The notes under the pieces: model-generated | Seen by the model: only the letters and a program-made list of their open reading frames with translations | Database searches by the model: none | What the model was told of the DNA's origin: nothing | In this document: positions 10,501-17,202 of the stretch, piece by piece | Position numbering within the stretch: position 1 is the stretch's first letter | How the letters are laid out: each line of letters opens with the position of its first letter | Made by a program: the position numbers and the translations under genes | NCBI RefSeq assembly: GCF_037652055.1 | Contig: NZ_JBBKAH010000004.1 | Coordinates: forward strand, 1 to 64,000 | From: Pelagibius sp037652055 | GTDB lineage: Bacteria > Pseudomonadota > Alphaproteobacteria > Kiloniellales > Kiloniellaceae | Reading direction: 5' to 3' | DNA: 64,000 nt

Positions 10501-11349
10501 AACACGGCGGCGGCGCTGGCAGTGGCGGGCAGCGACGTCATCGATGCCGTTGACTCCGGCGACAATATCATTTCCGGTGATGCCCTGGCTCTCAACGGTG
10601 GCGATGCGGTCGTGGTGAACTTGGCACCAACAGACGCTTCCGCCGGCGACGACTTCATTCGTGGATCCTACAATGAGGACACTCTTGCCGGCGACGCGCT
10701 CTCGCTCGGCGGCACGGCGAGCGTCACCCACGGCGGCGACGACACGCTCGACGGCGGGGCGGGCGATGACGTGATCGTCGGCGACGCTGCGGCCTTTGAC
10801 GGCGGAACGGCGATCCTCGTCGACTCCGCCGGTGATGACTTGCTGCTCGGTGGCGGTGGCGCCGATGTCCTCTATGGCGACAGTACCGATCCCGACGACT
10901 CCCTCGGGGGCGCCGACAGACTGGAGGGTGGGGCGGACGCCGATGTGCTCTATGGCGGTGCTGGCGCCGATACGCTCATCGGCGGTGATGGCGACGATAC
11001 CCTCATTGGCGGCGACGGCGGTGACTCCTTCGTGTTCGGCGGTGATGCGATCGGCGACATCGACGTCATCCTTGGCTTCGCGGTCGGCCCGCCGGGCGAC
11101 GGCGACCTGCTCGACCTGCGTGGTCTGCTGACGGGCGTCGCTAGCGAGGACGGCGCGGCGCTGGATGCCTATCTGGACTTCAGCTTCGCCGGCGGCAACA
11201 CGACGATCACCGTCGATGCCGACGGTGCCGGGGCAGGAACAGCGACCGCGGGCATTGTCCTGCAGGGAAGTGACCTCTCGAGCCTGGGCACCAGCGATGC
11301 CGAGATCATCGATTCCCTGCTGAGCCGGGGAAGCCTCGACGCCAGCTAG
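7576..11349 (+). CDS. Giant RTX-like secreted protein built of 24 LAGDALA units
   Basis: 1257 residues, no signal peptide. After about 43 residues, 24 units of roughly 40-50 residues run to residue 1085. Each starts with one RTX-like turn (GxDxLxGGxGxDxLAGDALA) and continues with a less conserved part rich in small residues, often AxVxNxA, that has no counterpart in ordinary RTX proteins. Canonical nonapeptide repeats follow (GGDGDDTLIGGDGGDSFVFG). The last 100 or so residues match the VC_A0849-type type I secretion C-terminal domain as I remember it: DLLDLRGLLTG, then GNTTITVD, then IVLQGSDLSSL, then EIIDSLLSRGSL. The ATG at 7576 has GGGAG at 7564-7568. It is probably exported by the system at 3836-6930. 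The function is unknown; a calcium-dependent surface-layer, adhesin or matrix role is a guess. Confidence 0.85.
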   Translation: MAQAKGSDGSAGWAETGADDEPNTRSALGVAVLSQDFGAFFVLSGGPGPDTLAGTADDDTLLGAGGDDLLAGEALQAAALAVATAANQDSADTLAPSGSDSLGGGGHDDHLAGEALAAGTDLAVAEADNRADFGGRAGVDRVHGGGGSSTGADRLAGEALAFATAGPAAALARNLTSDGIAGSDSLAGGPGTDSLAGDALAVAPLDHPEGAALARAVNGTRGGWAGNDVVEAGSGSDLAAGDALASGRIAEAMAENSGSGLTVDGPNPSNGGAGNDSLTGFDGHDRLAGDALAEAAGFATATAANRITNSVIDAAVGADSLDGGTGADKLAGDALAISHRRRAEASADNTTDSGKAGDDTLHGGEGGNLLVGDALAWGETDSLAVTVNRVMGSGATAGNDVIIGGHDRDRVAGDAAVMGPGIARVENFAEGTVLASAGSDLILSEGGLDILAGDALALGGSRAEVLNLAQDGGAGGDTIQLTAPRGPGSHTVAGDALATGTGGEADVENSVAVIGVARGPGGTAAAGTDTVTGGDGPSTNIVAGDALASGAAGAATVANSAAVDVVFQPSSFTTGSGTAGSDLIDLFSHDNDSVAGDALAIGAGGTATAENFARASAVGGEIGRAEAFAGNDTIDGYAGTNVLAGDAATTDPSGGDATVTNTALAAAANCSAQAGNDALQASPSSGRVPTSDNLVAGDALTLAAEARALAGNAATADGSGLASAGDDTLGLYWSGSDSLAGDALASGDGAEAVSDNLAEAFAAGEASAGGDDLRSVQGGGLAAGESLALGTAGRAASANTARAEETGLAEAGGDLIYGGWPTHVISGGALAAGASGALAEVINSAEAGGTAWALADADTLNGDIADHYGGGDDTMAGDVLAAGVGGVARVTNSATASEGAQANAGGDVVMGGQWNNLLAGDALTTGEAGLSEVVNEAAGAGAGAGNDTIGADNSGTNIIAGDAFASGRNGTARVTNTAAALAVAGSDVIDAVDSGDNIISGDALALNGGDAVVVNLAPTDASAGDDFIRGSYNEDTLAGDALSLGGTASVTHGGDDTLDGGAGDDVIVGDAAAFDGGTAILVDSAGDDLLLGGGGADVLYGDSTDPDDSLGGADRLEGGADADVLYGGAGADTLIGGDGDDTLIGGDGGDSFVFGGDAIGDIDVILGFAVGPPGDGDLLDLRGLLTGVASEDGAALDAYLDFSFAGGNTTITVDADGAGAGTATAGIVLQGSDLSSLGTSDAEIIDSLLSRGSLDAS
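7705..10830 (+). repeat. Coding tandem repeat, 24 degenerate units of about 130 bp
   Basis: Each unit encodes one LAGDALA-like motif (variants LAGEALQ, LVGDALA, VAGDAAV, IAGDAFA, ISGDALA, MAGDVLA, LAAGESLA). Units vary in length through insertions after the AxVxN segment. Divergence between units suggests an old expansion under selection for the motif, not recent slippage. Confidence 0.8.
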
Positions 11350-11401
11350 TTGCGCTTGCGGCTGCCGCGGCCCATCTCTGCGAGTCACCGACAGCAGGCA
11401 A

Positions 11402-11620
11402 CTGCACACGTCGATAGTCGAGGCACGGCTGGTCGGGCAGCGCGCCGGAGGCGACGTCGACGCCCTGCTGAAACAGCGCGTGCCGCGCATTTCCCTCGGC
11501 TTCATGGGCGACGGCCGCGACACCGCCAATGCCGCGCTCTACCGTGCTTCCGACGAGGCGAGCTTCGTCACCGGCACTGAGATTGTCGTCGACGTCGGCA
11601 TGATCGCGCGTTGTGACTAG
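11402..11620 (+). pseudogene. 3' remnant of a short-chain dehydrogenase/reductase gene
   Basis: The frame ending at the TAG at 11618-11620 encodes a typical SDR C-terminus: DTANAALYRASDEASFVTG followed by TEIVVDVGM, where the family usually reads VDGGM. No Rossmann motif, catalytic YxxxK or start codon lies upstream; at 11349 the frame meets the previous gene. Only about the last 70 codons survive, so this is a truncated, non-functional relic, probably left by a deletion or insertion event. Confidence 0.75.
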
Positions 11621-11668
11621 AATTGCTTAGGGGGAGGAGCGCTCCTTTAAGAAGGCGGTGTCGGCTGC

Positions 11669-11782
11669 TGGCACAACCCCGACATCGAGGTTTAGGCAGG
11701 GCATGTCCCCTCAGCTTCGGTAAGGCGAAATTGGAGCGCAGGTTGCCGAGATTGTCCGCTGAGGTTTCTTGAGAGGACCTTG
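11669..11782 (+). repeat. Dispersed repeat, copy A
   Basis: About 114 bp starting TGGCACAACCCCGACATC. It aligns over its whole length with 25933-26047 and 62087-62200: shared landmarks are the TGGCAC start, a TCCGCTCTGC-like centre, CTGAGG, then GCGGACCTG-like bases near the end. This copy is diverged. No protein is apparent. Confidence 0.6.
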
Positions 11783-11913
11783 AGAACGAGCACAGTGAGG
11801 GCGGCTTCTGACCCTTTGCGGACGGCAACTGCCAACGACAAGCTTTTTGCCGAGAGGAGGCCGAGAACTGGGCTAGTGGTTTAGGCCCGCAGCCGCGGCT
11901 GGCTGCGTCGCAG

Positions 11914-12117
11914 TCAGGTCTTTTCCGCTGGTGGCGGCAATGAAGGCATGAGAGGAGCCATCCGGGCGCATCTACCCGCGGTGACGCTGTCAGATCCCGC
12001 CAATGGACCCGACTGAACCTCCTCCAGCCCGGTGGTGGCTGAATAGGCGATTTCCCGGATCGGCGTCAAATTGTTGATCCGGTCAGCACGAGCCCGTTCC
12101 GCGGCAGGAATTTCCAC
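11914..12117 (-). other. Possible decayed coding fragment, unidentified
   Basis: A reverse-strand frame encodes a plausible peptide (GLGRVEIPAAERARADRI, then NNLTPIREIAYSATTGLEEV) that stays open upstream of the first start codon and then loses sense. It looks more like a real protein piece than noise, but I do not recognise the family. It lies in the same scar zone as the SDR remnant. Confidence 0.25.
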
Positions 12118-12161
12118 ACGACCAAGACCTGGAGCGGACGAGTAATCCCTTTTTGGGCGCC

Positions 12162-12200
12162 GGCCTGCCGGGCGACTACTTGGGTAGTGCTCGGCAGGCC
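12162..12200 (+). other. Long inverted repeat upstream of nasT
   Basis: A perfect 9-bp inverted repeat (12162-12170 with 12192-12200) extends inward through wobble and paired bases to a TTGG loop, giving a hairpin of about 17 bp. It lies about 180 bases before nasT and has no T tract. It could be a transcription-factor operator or an RNA structure. Confidence 0.45.
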
Positions 12201-12379
12201 CGGGAGATCTAAGGCAGATCCGCCTCCTGCGACCCGAGTTGCCAAAAGAACGGATAATCTCCGACTTGACGTGTCCTTAAGCGCCCGCCTTTATAGCGAC
12301 AATAATAAATGTCTCTGGGGGGACAAACGCCCATCATGGTTAAGGCTGGCGCAACAGACCGGCAGATGGTGGGATCAGG

Positions 12380-12973
12380 GTGGAGAACAGTCTTTCCACG
12401 ATGAAGATCGCGGTGGTTGACCCGCAGCGGGAACGCGCGGACGTCATCGAGCAAGGCCTGCGCGAAGCGGGTTACCGCGACATTCACCATATTTCCGAGA
12501 TGTCCGGCGTGTTGGAGCGCCTCAGCGAGCTCGCGCCCGACGTCATCCTCATCGACCTGGAAAACCCCAATCGTGACGTGCTCGAGCAGATGTTCGAGGT
12601 CTCGCGCCTGGTCCGCCGGCCGATCGCCATGTTCGTCGACGAGAGCGACATGTCGATGATCGAGGCGGCGGTCGAGGCGGGGGTCGGCGCCTATGTGGTC
12701 GACGGCCTGAAGAAGGAGCGCATCAAGGCGATCCTCGCCACCGCCATCACCCGCTTCAACACATTCTCGCGGCTGCAGTCGGAATTGCAGGCGACCAAGG
12801 CGGCGCTGGCCGAGCGCAAGGTGATCGACCGCGCCAAAGGTATTCTCATGAAGGCCAAGGGCATCAGCGAGGAAGAGGCCTATGCCCTGCTGCGCAAGGC
12901 GGCGATGAGCCAGAGCCGGAAAATCTCGGAGATCGCCCAGAGCGTCGTCACCGCCGCGGAGCTCCTCTCTTGA
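12380..12973 (+). CDS. nasT: Nitrate-responsive antiterminator NasT (ANTAR-domain response regulator)
   Basis: 197 residues. An N-terminal pseudo-receiver domain (IAVVDPQRERADVIEQGL, then DVILIDLENP), a short coiled coil, and a C-terminal ANTAR RNA-binding domain (KVIDRAKGILMKAKGISEEE, then AYALLRKAAM). NasT binds paired hairpins in a leader RNA and prevents termination; without nitrate it is held by NasS. The predicted target lies at 14395-14429. The GTG at 12380 follows GGGA at 12371-12374; an ATG at 12401 is an alternative that would remove 7 residues. The stop overlaps the nasS start by 4 bases, which would keep the two partners near 1:1. Confidence 0.93.
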   Translation: MENSLSTMKIAVVDPQRERADVIEQGLREAGYRDIHHISEMSGVLERLSELAPDVILIDLENPNRDVLEQMFEVSRLVRRPIAMFVDESDMSMIEAAVEAGVGAYVVDGLKKERIKAILATAITRFNTFSRLQSELQATKAALAERKVIDRAKGILMKAKGISEEEAYALLRKAAMSQSRKISEIAQSVVTAAELLS

Positions 12974-14223
12974 GCCGGCGCCAGGTCCGTATCGGCTTCA
13001 TTCCCCTGGTGGACGCGGCGGTACTCGTCGCCGCGCGGGAGCTGGATTTTGCCGCGGCCGAAGGTGTTGAACTGCAGCTGAGTCGCGAGACCTCGTGGTC
13101 CAACATCCGCGACAAGGTGGCTTTCGGCCTGTTCGAGGGCGCCCACATGCTGGCGCCCATGCCGATCGCCATGCGCCTCGGCCTCGGCTCCGTGGCACAT
13201 GAGGCCGTCGCCCCATTTGTGCTGAACGTGAACGGCAACGCCCTCTCGGTCTCGCGCGAGCTGGCGGGCATCATGGCTGACGCGCCCGAGGGCGGGGGTG
13301 CCTCCGCTACGCTGCAGGCGCTGGACCGGCTGGCGGCCGGCGTGCGCGCGCTGCATGCCCGGCGCGGGGCGCCGCTGACCTTCGGTGTGCCGTTCCCTTT
13401 TTCCTGCCACGCCTACGAGCTGCGCCATGCCCTCGCCCACGCGGGGCTCGCCACCGGCAACGAGGTGGAGATCGTCGTGGTCCCGCCGCCGCTGATGGTC
13501 GATGCCCTGCGCGCCGGCAAGCTGGATGGTTTCTGCGTGGGGGAGCCGTGGAACAGCGTCGCCGTCGATGCCGAACTGGCGGAGATCGTGCTGCCCGGCG
13601 CGCGGATCTGGCAGTTTGCGCCGGAGAAGGTGCTGGGTCTGCGCCAGGAATGGGCCGAGACCCACCGCGACACGCTCTTTGCCCTGCTGCGCGCCCTGGC
13701 GAAGGCGGCGGTCTGGGCCGACCGGCCGGAGAACCACGTGACCCTCTCGGAAATCCTGGCACGCGAGGCTTACCTCGACCTTCCGGCGGAGGTCATCGAG
13801 CGCTCGCTGAACGGCCGGCTCACGCTCTCGCCGGGGGGGCGCCAGGGCTTGGTGGAGGATTTCCTCGTCCTGCACCGTAAGGCGGCGACCTTTCCCTGGC
13901 GCTCCTTCGCGCTGTGGATCTATGCCCAGATGGTGCGTGCCGGGCAGGTCGAGCACAGCGCCGAGCGTCTTGCCGCGGTGCGGCAAACCTTCCGTCCCGA
14001 CCTCTACCGCGAAGCGCTCGGCCCGGCCGGAGTCGACCTCCCGGGGGCCAGCGAGAAGGTCGAGGGTGCTTTGGCGGCCGAGACCCCCGTCGCGTCTCGC
14101 GCCGGCAAGCTGTATCTCGGGCCAGACCGCTTCTTCGATGGAACGGTGTTCGATCCCAACGGCTTGGAGGATTACCTGGCTTCCGCCGGGCCGACCGGAC
14201 GGGGTCTCCTGGGCAGCAAGTAG
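12970..14223 (+). CDS. nasS: Cytosolic nitrate sensor NasS (NrtA-like)
   Basis: 417 residues, related to the nitrate-binding protein NrtA (both share the GEPWN motif, here GFCVGEPWNSVA) but lacking a signal peptide, so it stays in the cytoplasm. In characterised systems NasS binds NasT without nitrate and releases it when nitrate binds. The start is a TTG at 12970 overlapping the nasT stop (TTGA); the next in-frame ATG is 59 codons later and would delete the first conserved strand. Placement between nasT and nrtA is the classical arrangement. Confidence 0.92.
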   Translation: MSRRQVRIGFIPLVDAAVLVAARELDFAAAEGVELQLSRETSWSNIRDKVAFGLFEGAHMLAPMPIAMRLGLGSVAHEAVAPFVLNVNGNALSVSRELAGIMADAPEGGGASATLQALDRLAAGVRALHARRGAPLTFGVPFPFSCHAYELRHALAHAGLATGNEVEIVVVPPPLMVDALRAGKLDGFCVGEPWNSVAVDAELAEIVLPGARIWQFAPEKVLGLRQEWAETHRDTLFALLRALAKAAVWADRPENHVTLSEILAREAYLDLPAEVIERSLNGRLTLSPGGRQGLVEDFLVLHRKAATFPWRSFALWIYAQMVRAGQVEHSAERLAAVRQTFRPDLYREALGPAGVDLPGASEKVEGALAAETPVASRAGKLYLGPDRFFDGTVFDPNGLEDYLASAGPTGRGLLGSK

Positions 14224-14244
14224 AGGCCTTGAGCCGCCGGTGAG

Positions 14245-14273
14245 TATGCGTGCCCAATTCATAGGCACGCATA
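14245..14273. other. Perfect inverted repeat after nasS
   Basis: A 10-bp perfect inverted repeat (14245-14254 with 14264-14273) spaced by 9 bases lies 22 bases past the nasS stop. No T tract follows. It could end the nasTS transcript with help, or be an operator for the nrtA promoter. Confidence 0.5.
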
Positions 14274-14301
14274 GGACATGCTTAAAATTTAGACGTTTTC
14301 A

Positions 14302-14330
14302 TTGACAGGCGCGCCTGACTGGCTTAGCGT
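14302..14330 (+). promoter_or_regulatory. Candidate promoter of the nrt-nir-nas operon
   Basis: TTGACA at 14302-14307 and TAGCGT at 14325-14330 are spaced by 17 bases. The -10 is weak, which suits an activated promoter. A perfect 12-bp palindrome (CAGGCGCGCCTG, 14306-14317) overlaps the -35 and may be an operator. I tested for a sigma-54 -24/-12 pair here and the spacing does not fit. Confidence 0.4.
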
Positions 14331-14394
14331 GCACTGCATCATTCGGGAACAGGCCAATGGCGGCCGACCCTCCGAATAATCGAATTCTGTGACC

Positions 14395-14429
14395 GCTCCG
14401 CCGCAGGAGCACCCGAGCACAGCCGCTCG
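14395..14429 (+). ncRNA. ANTAR-target antiterminator RNA (NasT binding element)
   Basis: Two adjacent hairpins, each with a hexanucleotide loop, separated by 3 bases. P1: stem GCTCC/GGAGC at 14395-14399/14406-14410, loop GCCGCA. P2: stem CGAGC/GCTCG at 14414-14418/14425-14429, loop ACAGCC with the A1 and G4 that ANTAR proteins recognise. P1 keeps G4 but not A1. The 3' side of P2 lies inside the 5' arm of the following terminator, so P2 and the terminator exclude each other. This is the expected switch for nasT in the same locus. Confidence 0.82.
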
Positions 14430-14475
14430 ACCTCAGCCCCGATTTTGGGCGCGACAGGTCGGGCGGTTTTTTTTT
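14423..14475 (+). terminator. Leader intrinsic terminator controlled by NasT
   Basis: An 11-bp stem (14423-14433 with 14456-14466, one T-G pair), an inner GCCC/GGGC pairing, then nine T residues at 14467-14475. It lies 51 bases before nrtA and shares bases 14425-14429 with ANTAR hairpin P2. Confidence 0.88.
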
Positions 14476-14526
14476 GGCCTCACGGCAAGCGGGCGAAAGC
14501 CGGCTCAGGACAACAGGGGACAAGCC

Positions 14527-15909
14527 ATGCAGATCGTTTCCACCTTACGCGGATTGATGCTCGGCCTCGGGATTTCCTTGGCCGGCGCCGCGGCGCCGGC
14601 CCAGGCCGAGATGCTTGACCTGGAAAAGGACGAGCTGAAGTTCGGCTTCATCAAGCTGACCGACATGGCGCCCTTGGCTATCGCCTACGAGAAGGGCTAC
14701 TTCGAGGACGAGGGCCTCTTCGTCACGCTGGAGCCGCAGGCCAACTGGAAGGTGCTGCTGGACGGTGTCATCACCGGCCAGCTGGACGGCGCCCATATGC
14801 TGGCCGGCCAGCCGCTGGCCGCCACCATCGGCTTCGGCACCCAGGCCCACATCATCACCCCCTTCTCCATGGACCTGAACGGCAACGGCATCACCGTGTC
14901 GAACGAGGTCTGGGAGATGATGAAGTCGCACATCCCGCACGAGAACGGCAAGCCGGTACATCCCATCAAGGCCGACGCCCTGAAGCCGGTCATCGAGAAG
15001 TTCAGGGCCGAGGGAAAGCCCTTCAACATGGGCATGGTCTTCCCGGTCTCGACCCATAACTACGAGCTGCGCTACTGGCTGGCTGCCGGCGGCATCCACC
15101 CGGGCTTCTACTCGGAAGACAACATCACCGGGCAGATCCAGGCCGAGGCGCTGCTCTCGGTGACGCCGCCGCCGCAGATGCCGGCGACCCTGGAGGCCGG
15201 CACCATCAGCGGCTACTGCGTTGGCGAGCCGTGGAACCAGCAGGCGGTCTTCAAGGGTATCGGCGTGCCGGTGATCACCGACTTCGAGATCTGGAAGAAC
15301 AATCCGGAAAAGGTCTTCGGCATCACCAAGGAGTTCGCCGATCAGTATCCGAACACCACGCTGGCGATCACCAAGGCGTTGATCCGTGCCGCCAAGTGGC
15401 TCGACGAGAACGACAATGCCAACCGCCGCGAAGCGGTCGAGATCCTTGCGCGCTCGCAGTACGTCGGCGCCGATGCGGAGGTCATCGCCAACTCGATGAC
15501 CGGGACCTTCGAGTACGAGAAGGGGGACAAGCGGGCGGTGCCGGACTTCAACGTCTTCTACCGCTATTACGCGACCTACCCCTACCTCTCGGATGCCGTC
15601 TGGTACCTGACGCAGATGCGCCGGTGGGGCCAGATCACCGAGCACAAGTCCGACGACTGGTACCTTGACGTCGCCCGCGAGGTCTATCGCCCGGACATCT
15701 ACCTGGAGGCCGCGCGTCTGGTGGTCGAAGACGGCAACGCTGCCGAGGCCGACTTCCCCTGGGAAAGCGACGGCTTTCGCGCACCGCAGAGGGAGTTCAT
15801 CGACGGCATCACCTTCGACGGCCGCCAGCCCAACGCCTATCTGGAGCTCTTCCCGATCGGTCTGAAGGGCAGCCAGAAAATCGCCCAGAACGCGGTGGTG
15901 GGCGGCTGA
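14527..15909 (+). CDS. nrtA: Nitrate/nitrite ABC transporter substrate-binding protein
   Basis: 460 residues. A Sec-type signal peptide ends at about residue 27 (APAQAEM). The mature protein follows the NrtA pattern: KFGFIKLTDMAPLAIAYEKG, GQLDGAHMLAGQP, and GYCVGEPWNQQA. It captures nitrate in the periplasm for NrtB/NrtCD. The ATG at 14527 has AGGGGA at 14515-14520. It is the first gene behind the ANTAR leader. Confidence 0.94.
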   Translation: MQIVSTLRGLMLGLGISLAGAAAPAQAEMLDLEKDELKFGFIKLTDMAPLAIAYEKGYFEDEGLFVTLEPQANWKVLLDGVITGQLDGAHMLAGQPLAATIGFGTQAHIITPFSMDLNGNGITVSNEVWEMMKSHIPHENGKPVHPIKADALKPVIEKFRAEGKPFNMGMVFPVSTHNYELRYWLAAGGIHPGFYSEDNITGQIQAEALLSVTPPPQMPATLEAGTISGYCVGEPWNQQAVFKGIGVPVITDFEIWKNNPEKVFGITKEFADQYPNTTLAITKALIRAAKWLDENDNANRREAVEILARSQYVGADAEVIANSMTGTFEYEKGDKRAVPDFNVFYRYYATYPYLSDAVWYLTQMRRWGQITEHKSDDWYLDVAREVYRPDIYLEAARLVVEDGNAAEADFPWESDGFRAPQREFIDGITFDGRQPNAYLELFPIGLKGSQKIAQNAVVGG

Positions 15910-15944
15910 GGCCATGGACGCGACGGCACTTCCACCTTCTTCAG

Positions 15945-16047
15945 TTGTCACCCTCGGGCTTGACCCGAGGGTCCAGGGGCAAGCGACGGTGTGGTTGTTC
16001 TGGATCCCGGCTCGCGCTCGCTGCGCTCGCTTGGCCGGGATGACGGC
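15945..16047. repeat. Palindromic dispersed repeat between nrtA and nrtB
   Basis: A two-hairpin element: a 9-bp perfect stem at 15950-15958/15964-15972 and an 8-bp stem at 16004-16011/16034-16041. The outer ends (GTCACCC and GGGATGAC) are near inverted repeats of each other. The 'CTCGGGCTTGACCCGAGGGT' core is of a kind common in alphaproteobacterial intergenic DNA. Sitting between the binding-protein and permease genes it may protect nrtA mRNA and lower downstream expression. Confidence 0.75.
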
Positions 16048-16097
16048 CTGAGCAAATGCCCGCGATTTCAGGCACCCCCAAGGAGAGACATCCCCTC

Positions 16098-17192
16098 ATG
16101 ACGGCCACCGACATCGACAGCGTCCCCCGGCTTGATGCCGCGGAAGCCGCCGCCGAGCGGCGCGCGCGCCTCTTTGCCCTCATCGGCAGGCTCGACCTCT
16201 ACCTCAACCTGGTCGCGCTCGGCTGGGTGACGCCGCTCTTGAAGATCGCCGCCGGCGAATCGGCGCGCCATAACCTGAAAGAGGTGTGGCGCAGCTTGGT
16301 GCTGCCGCTACTCGGCATCGGCCTCTTTCTCGCGCTCTGGGCGCAGACGGCACCAATGGTGAATACCTCGCTGGGGGCTATTCCCGGCCCGGCTGCGGTG
16401 TGGGAGCAGGTCGAGAACCTCTATGCCGACCACCAGCGCGAGCGCGCGAAGGCGGCCGCTTTCTACGAACGCCAGGACCAGCGCAACGCCAAGCTGGTTG
16501 CTGCCGGCCGCGCCGAGGACGTTAAGTTCCGCGAGTTCACCGGTCATCCAACCTATCTCGATCAGATCGTCACCTCGCTGCAGACCGTTGCCATGGGCTT
16601 CCTAATCGCCACCCTGGTAGCGGTGCCGCTCGGCATCTTCTGCGGTCTCTCGCCCAGCGTGAACTCGGCACTCAATCCGCTGATCCAGATCTTCAAGCCG
16701 GTTTCGCCTTTGGCTTGGCTGCCGCTTGTCACCATGGTGGTCTCCGCCCTGATGTCGAGCAGCGACGGCATCTTCGCAAAGTCCTTCATCGTTTCGGCGG
16801 TGACGGTGACGCTCTGTTCGCTGTGGCCGACCCTCATCAACACCGCCCACGGCGTTTCCTCCATCGACAAGGACCTGATGAATGTCGGCCGCGTGCTGAA
16901 GCTGTCGTGGAGCAGCAAGATCTTCAAGGTCGTGCTGCCATCAGCCCTGCCGCTCATCTTCACCGGCCTGCGCCTCTCGCTGGGTGTCGGCTGGATGGTG
17001 TTGATCGCCGCCGAGATGCTGGCGCAAAACCCCGGCCTCGGAAAGTTCGTGTGGGACGAGTTCCAGAACGGGTCGTCTTCCTCGCTTGCGAAGATCATGG
17101 TGGCGGTGCTCACCATCGGCGTCATCGGGGTGCTGCTGGACCGCATGATGCTGGCCCTGCAGACGATGTTCACCCATTCGGCGACGCGCTAG
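16098..17192 (+). CDS. nrtB: Nitrate ABC transporter permease
   Basis: 364 residues with several hydrophobic segments and the binding-protein-dependent permease core (KPVSPLAWLPLVTMV, GLRLSLGVGWMVLIAAEML). It forms the membrane channel for nitrate. The N-terminal region holds an extra hydrophilic stretch (about 95-145) before the core. The ATG at 16098 has AAGGAGAG upstream; earlier starts lack one. The stop overlaps the ribosome binding site of the ATPase gene. Confidence 0.92.
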   Translation: MTATDIDSVPRLDAAEAAAERRARLFALIGRLDLYLNLVALGWVTPLLKIAAGESARHNLKEVWRSLVLPLLGIGLFLALWAQTAPMVNTSLGAIPGPAAVWEQVENLYADHQRERAKAAAFYERQDQRNAKLVAAGRAEDVKFREFTGHPTYLDQIVTSLQTVAMGFLIATLVAVPLGIFCGLSPSVNSALNPLIQIFKPVSPLAWLPLVTMVVSALMSSSDGIFAKSFIVSAVTVTLCSLWPTLINTAHGVSSIDKDLMNVGRVLKLSWSSKIFKVVLPSALPLIFTGLRLSLGVGWMVLIAAEMLAQNPGLGKFVWDEFQNGSSSSLAKIMVAVLTIGVIGVLLDRMMLALQTMFTHSATR

Positions 17193-17202
17193 GAGACTTC
17201 CG

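Noticed and set aside
7705..10830. Regular DNA repeats considered as a CRISPR-like or non-coding array
   Set aside because: Units are degenerate, vary in length and keep the reading frame and the protein motif, so they are coding repeats.
14302..14340. Sigma-54 promoter before nrtA
   Set aside because: TGGC and TGCA elements occur but their GG-GC spacing is wrong for a -24/-12 site.
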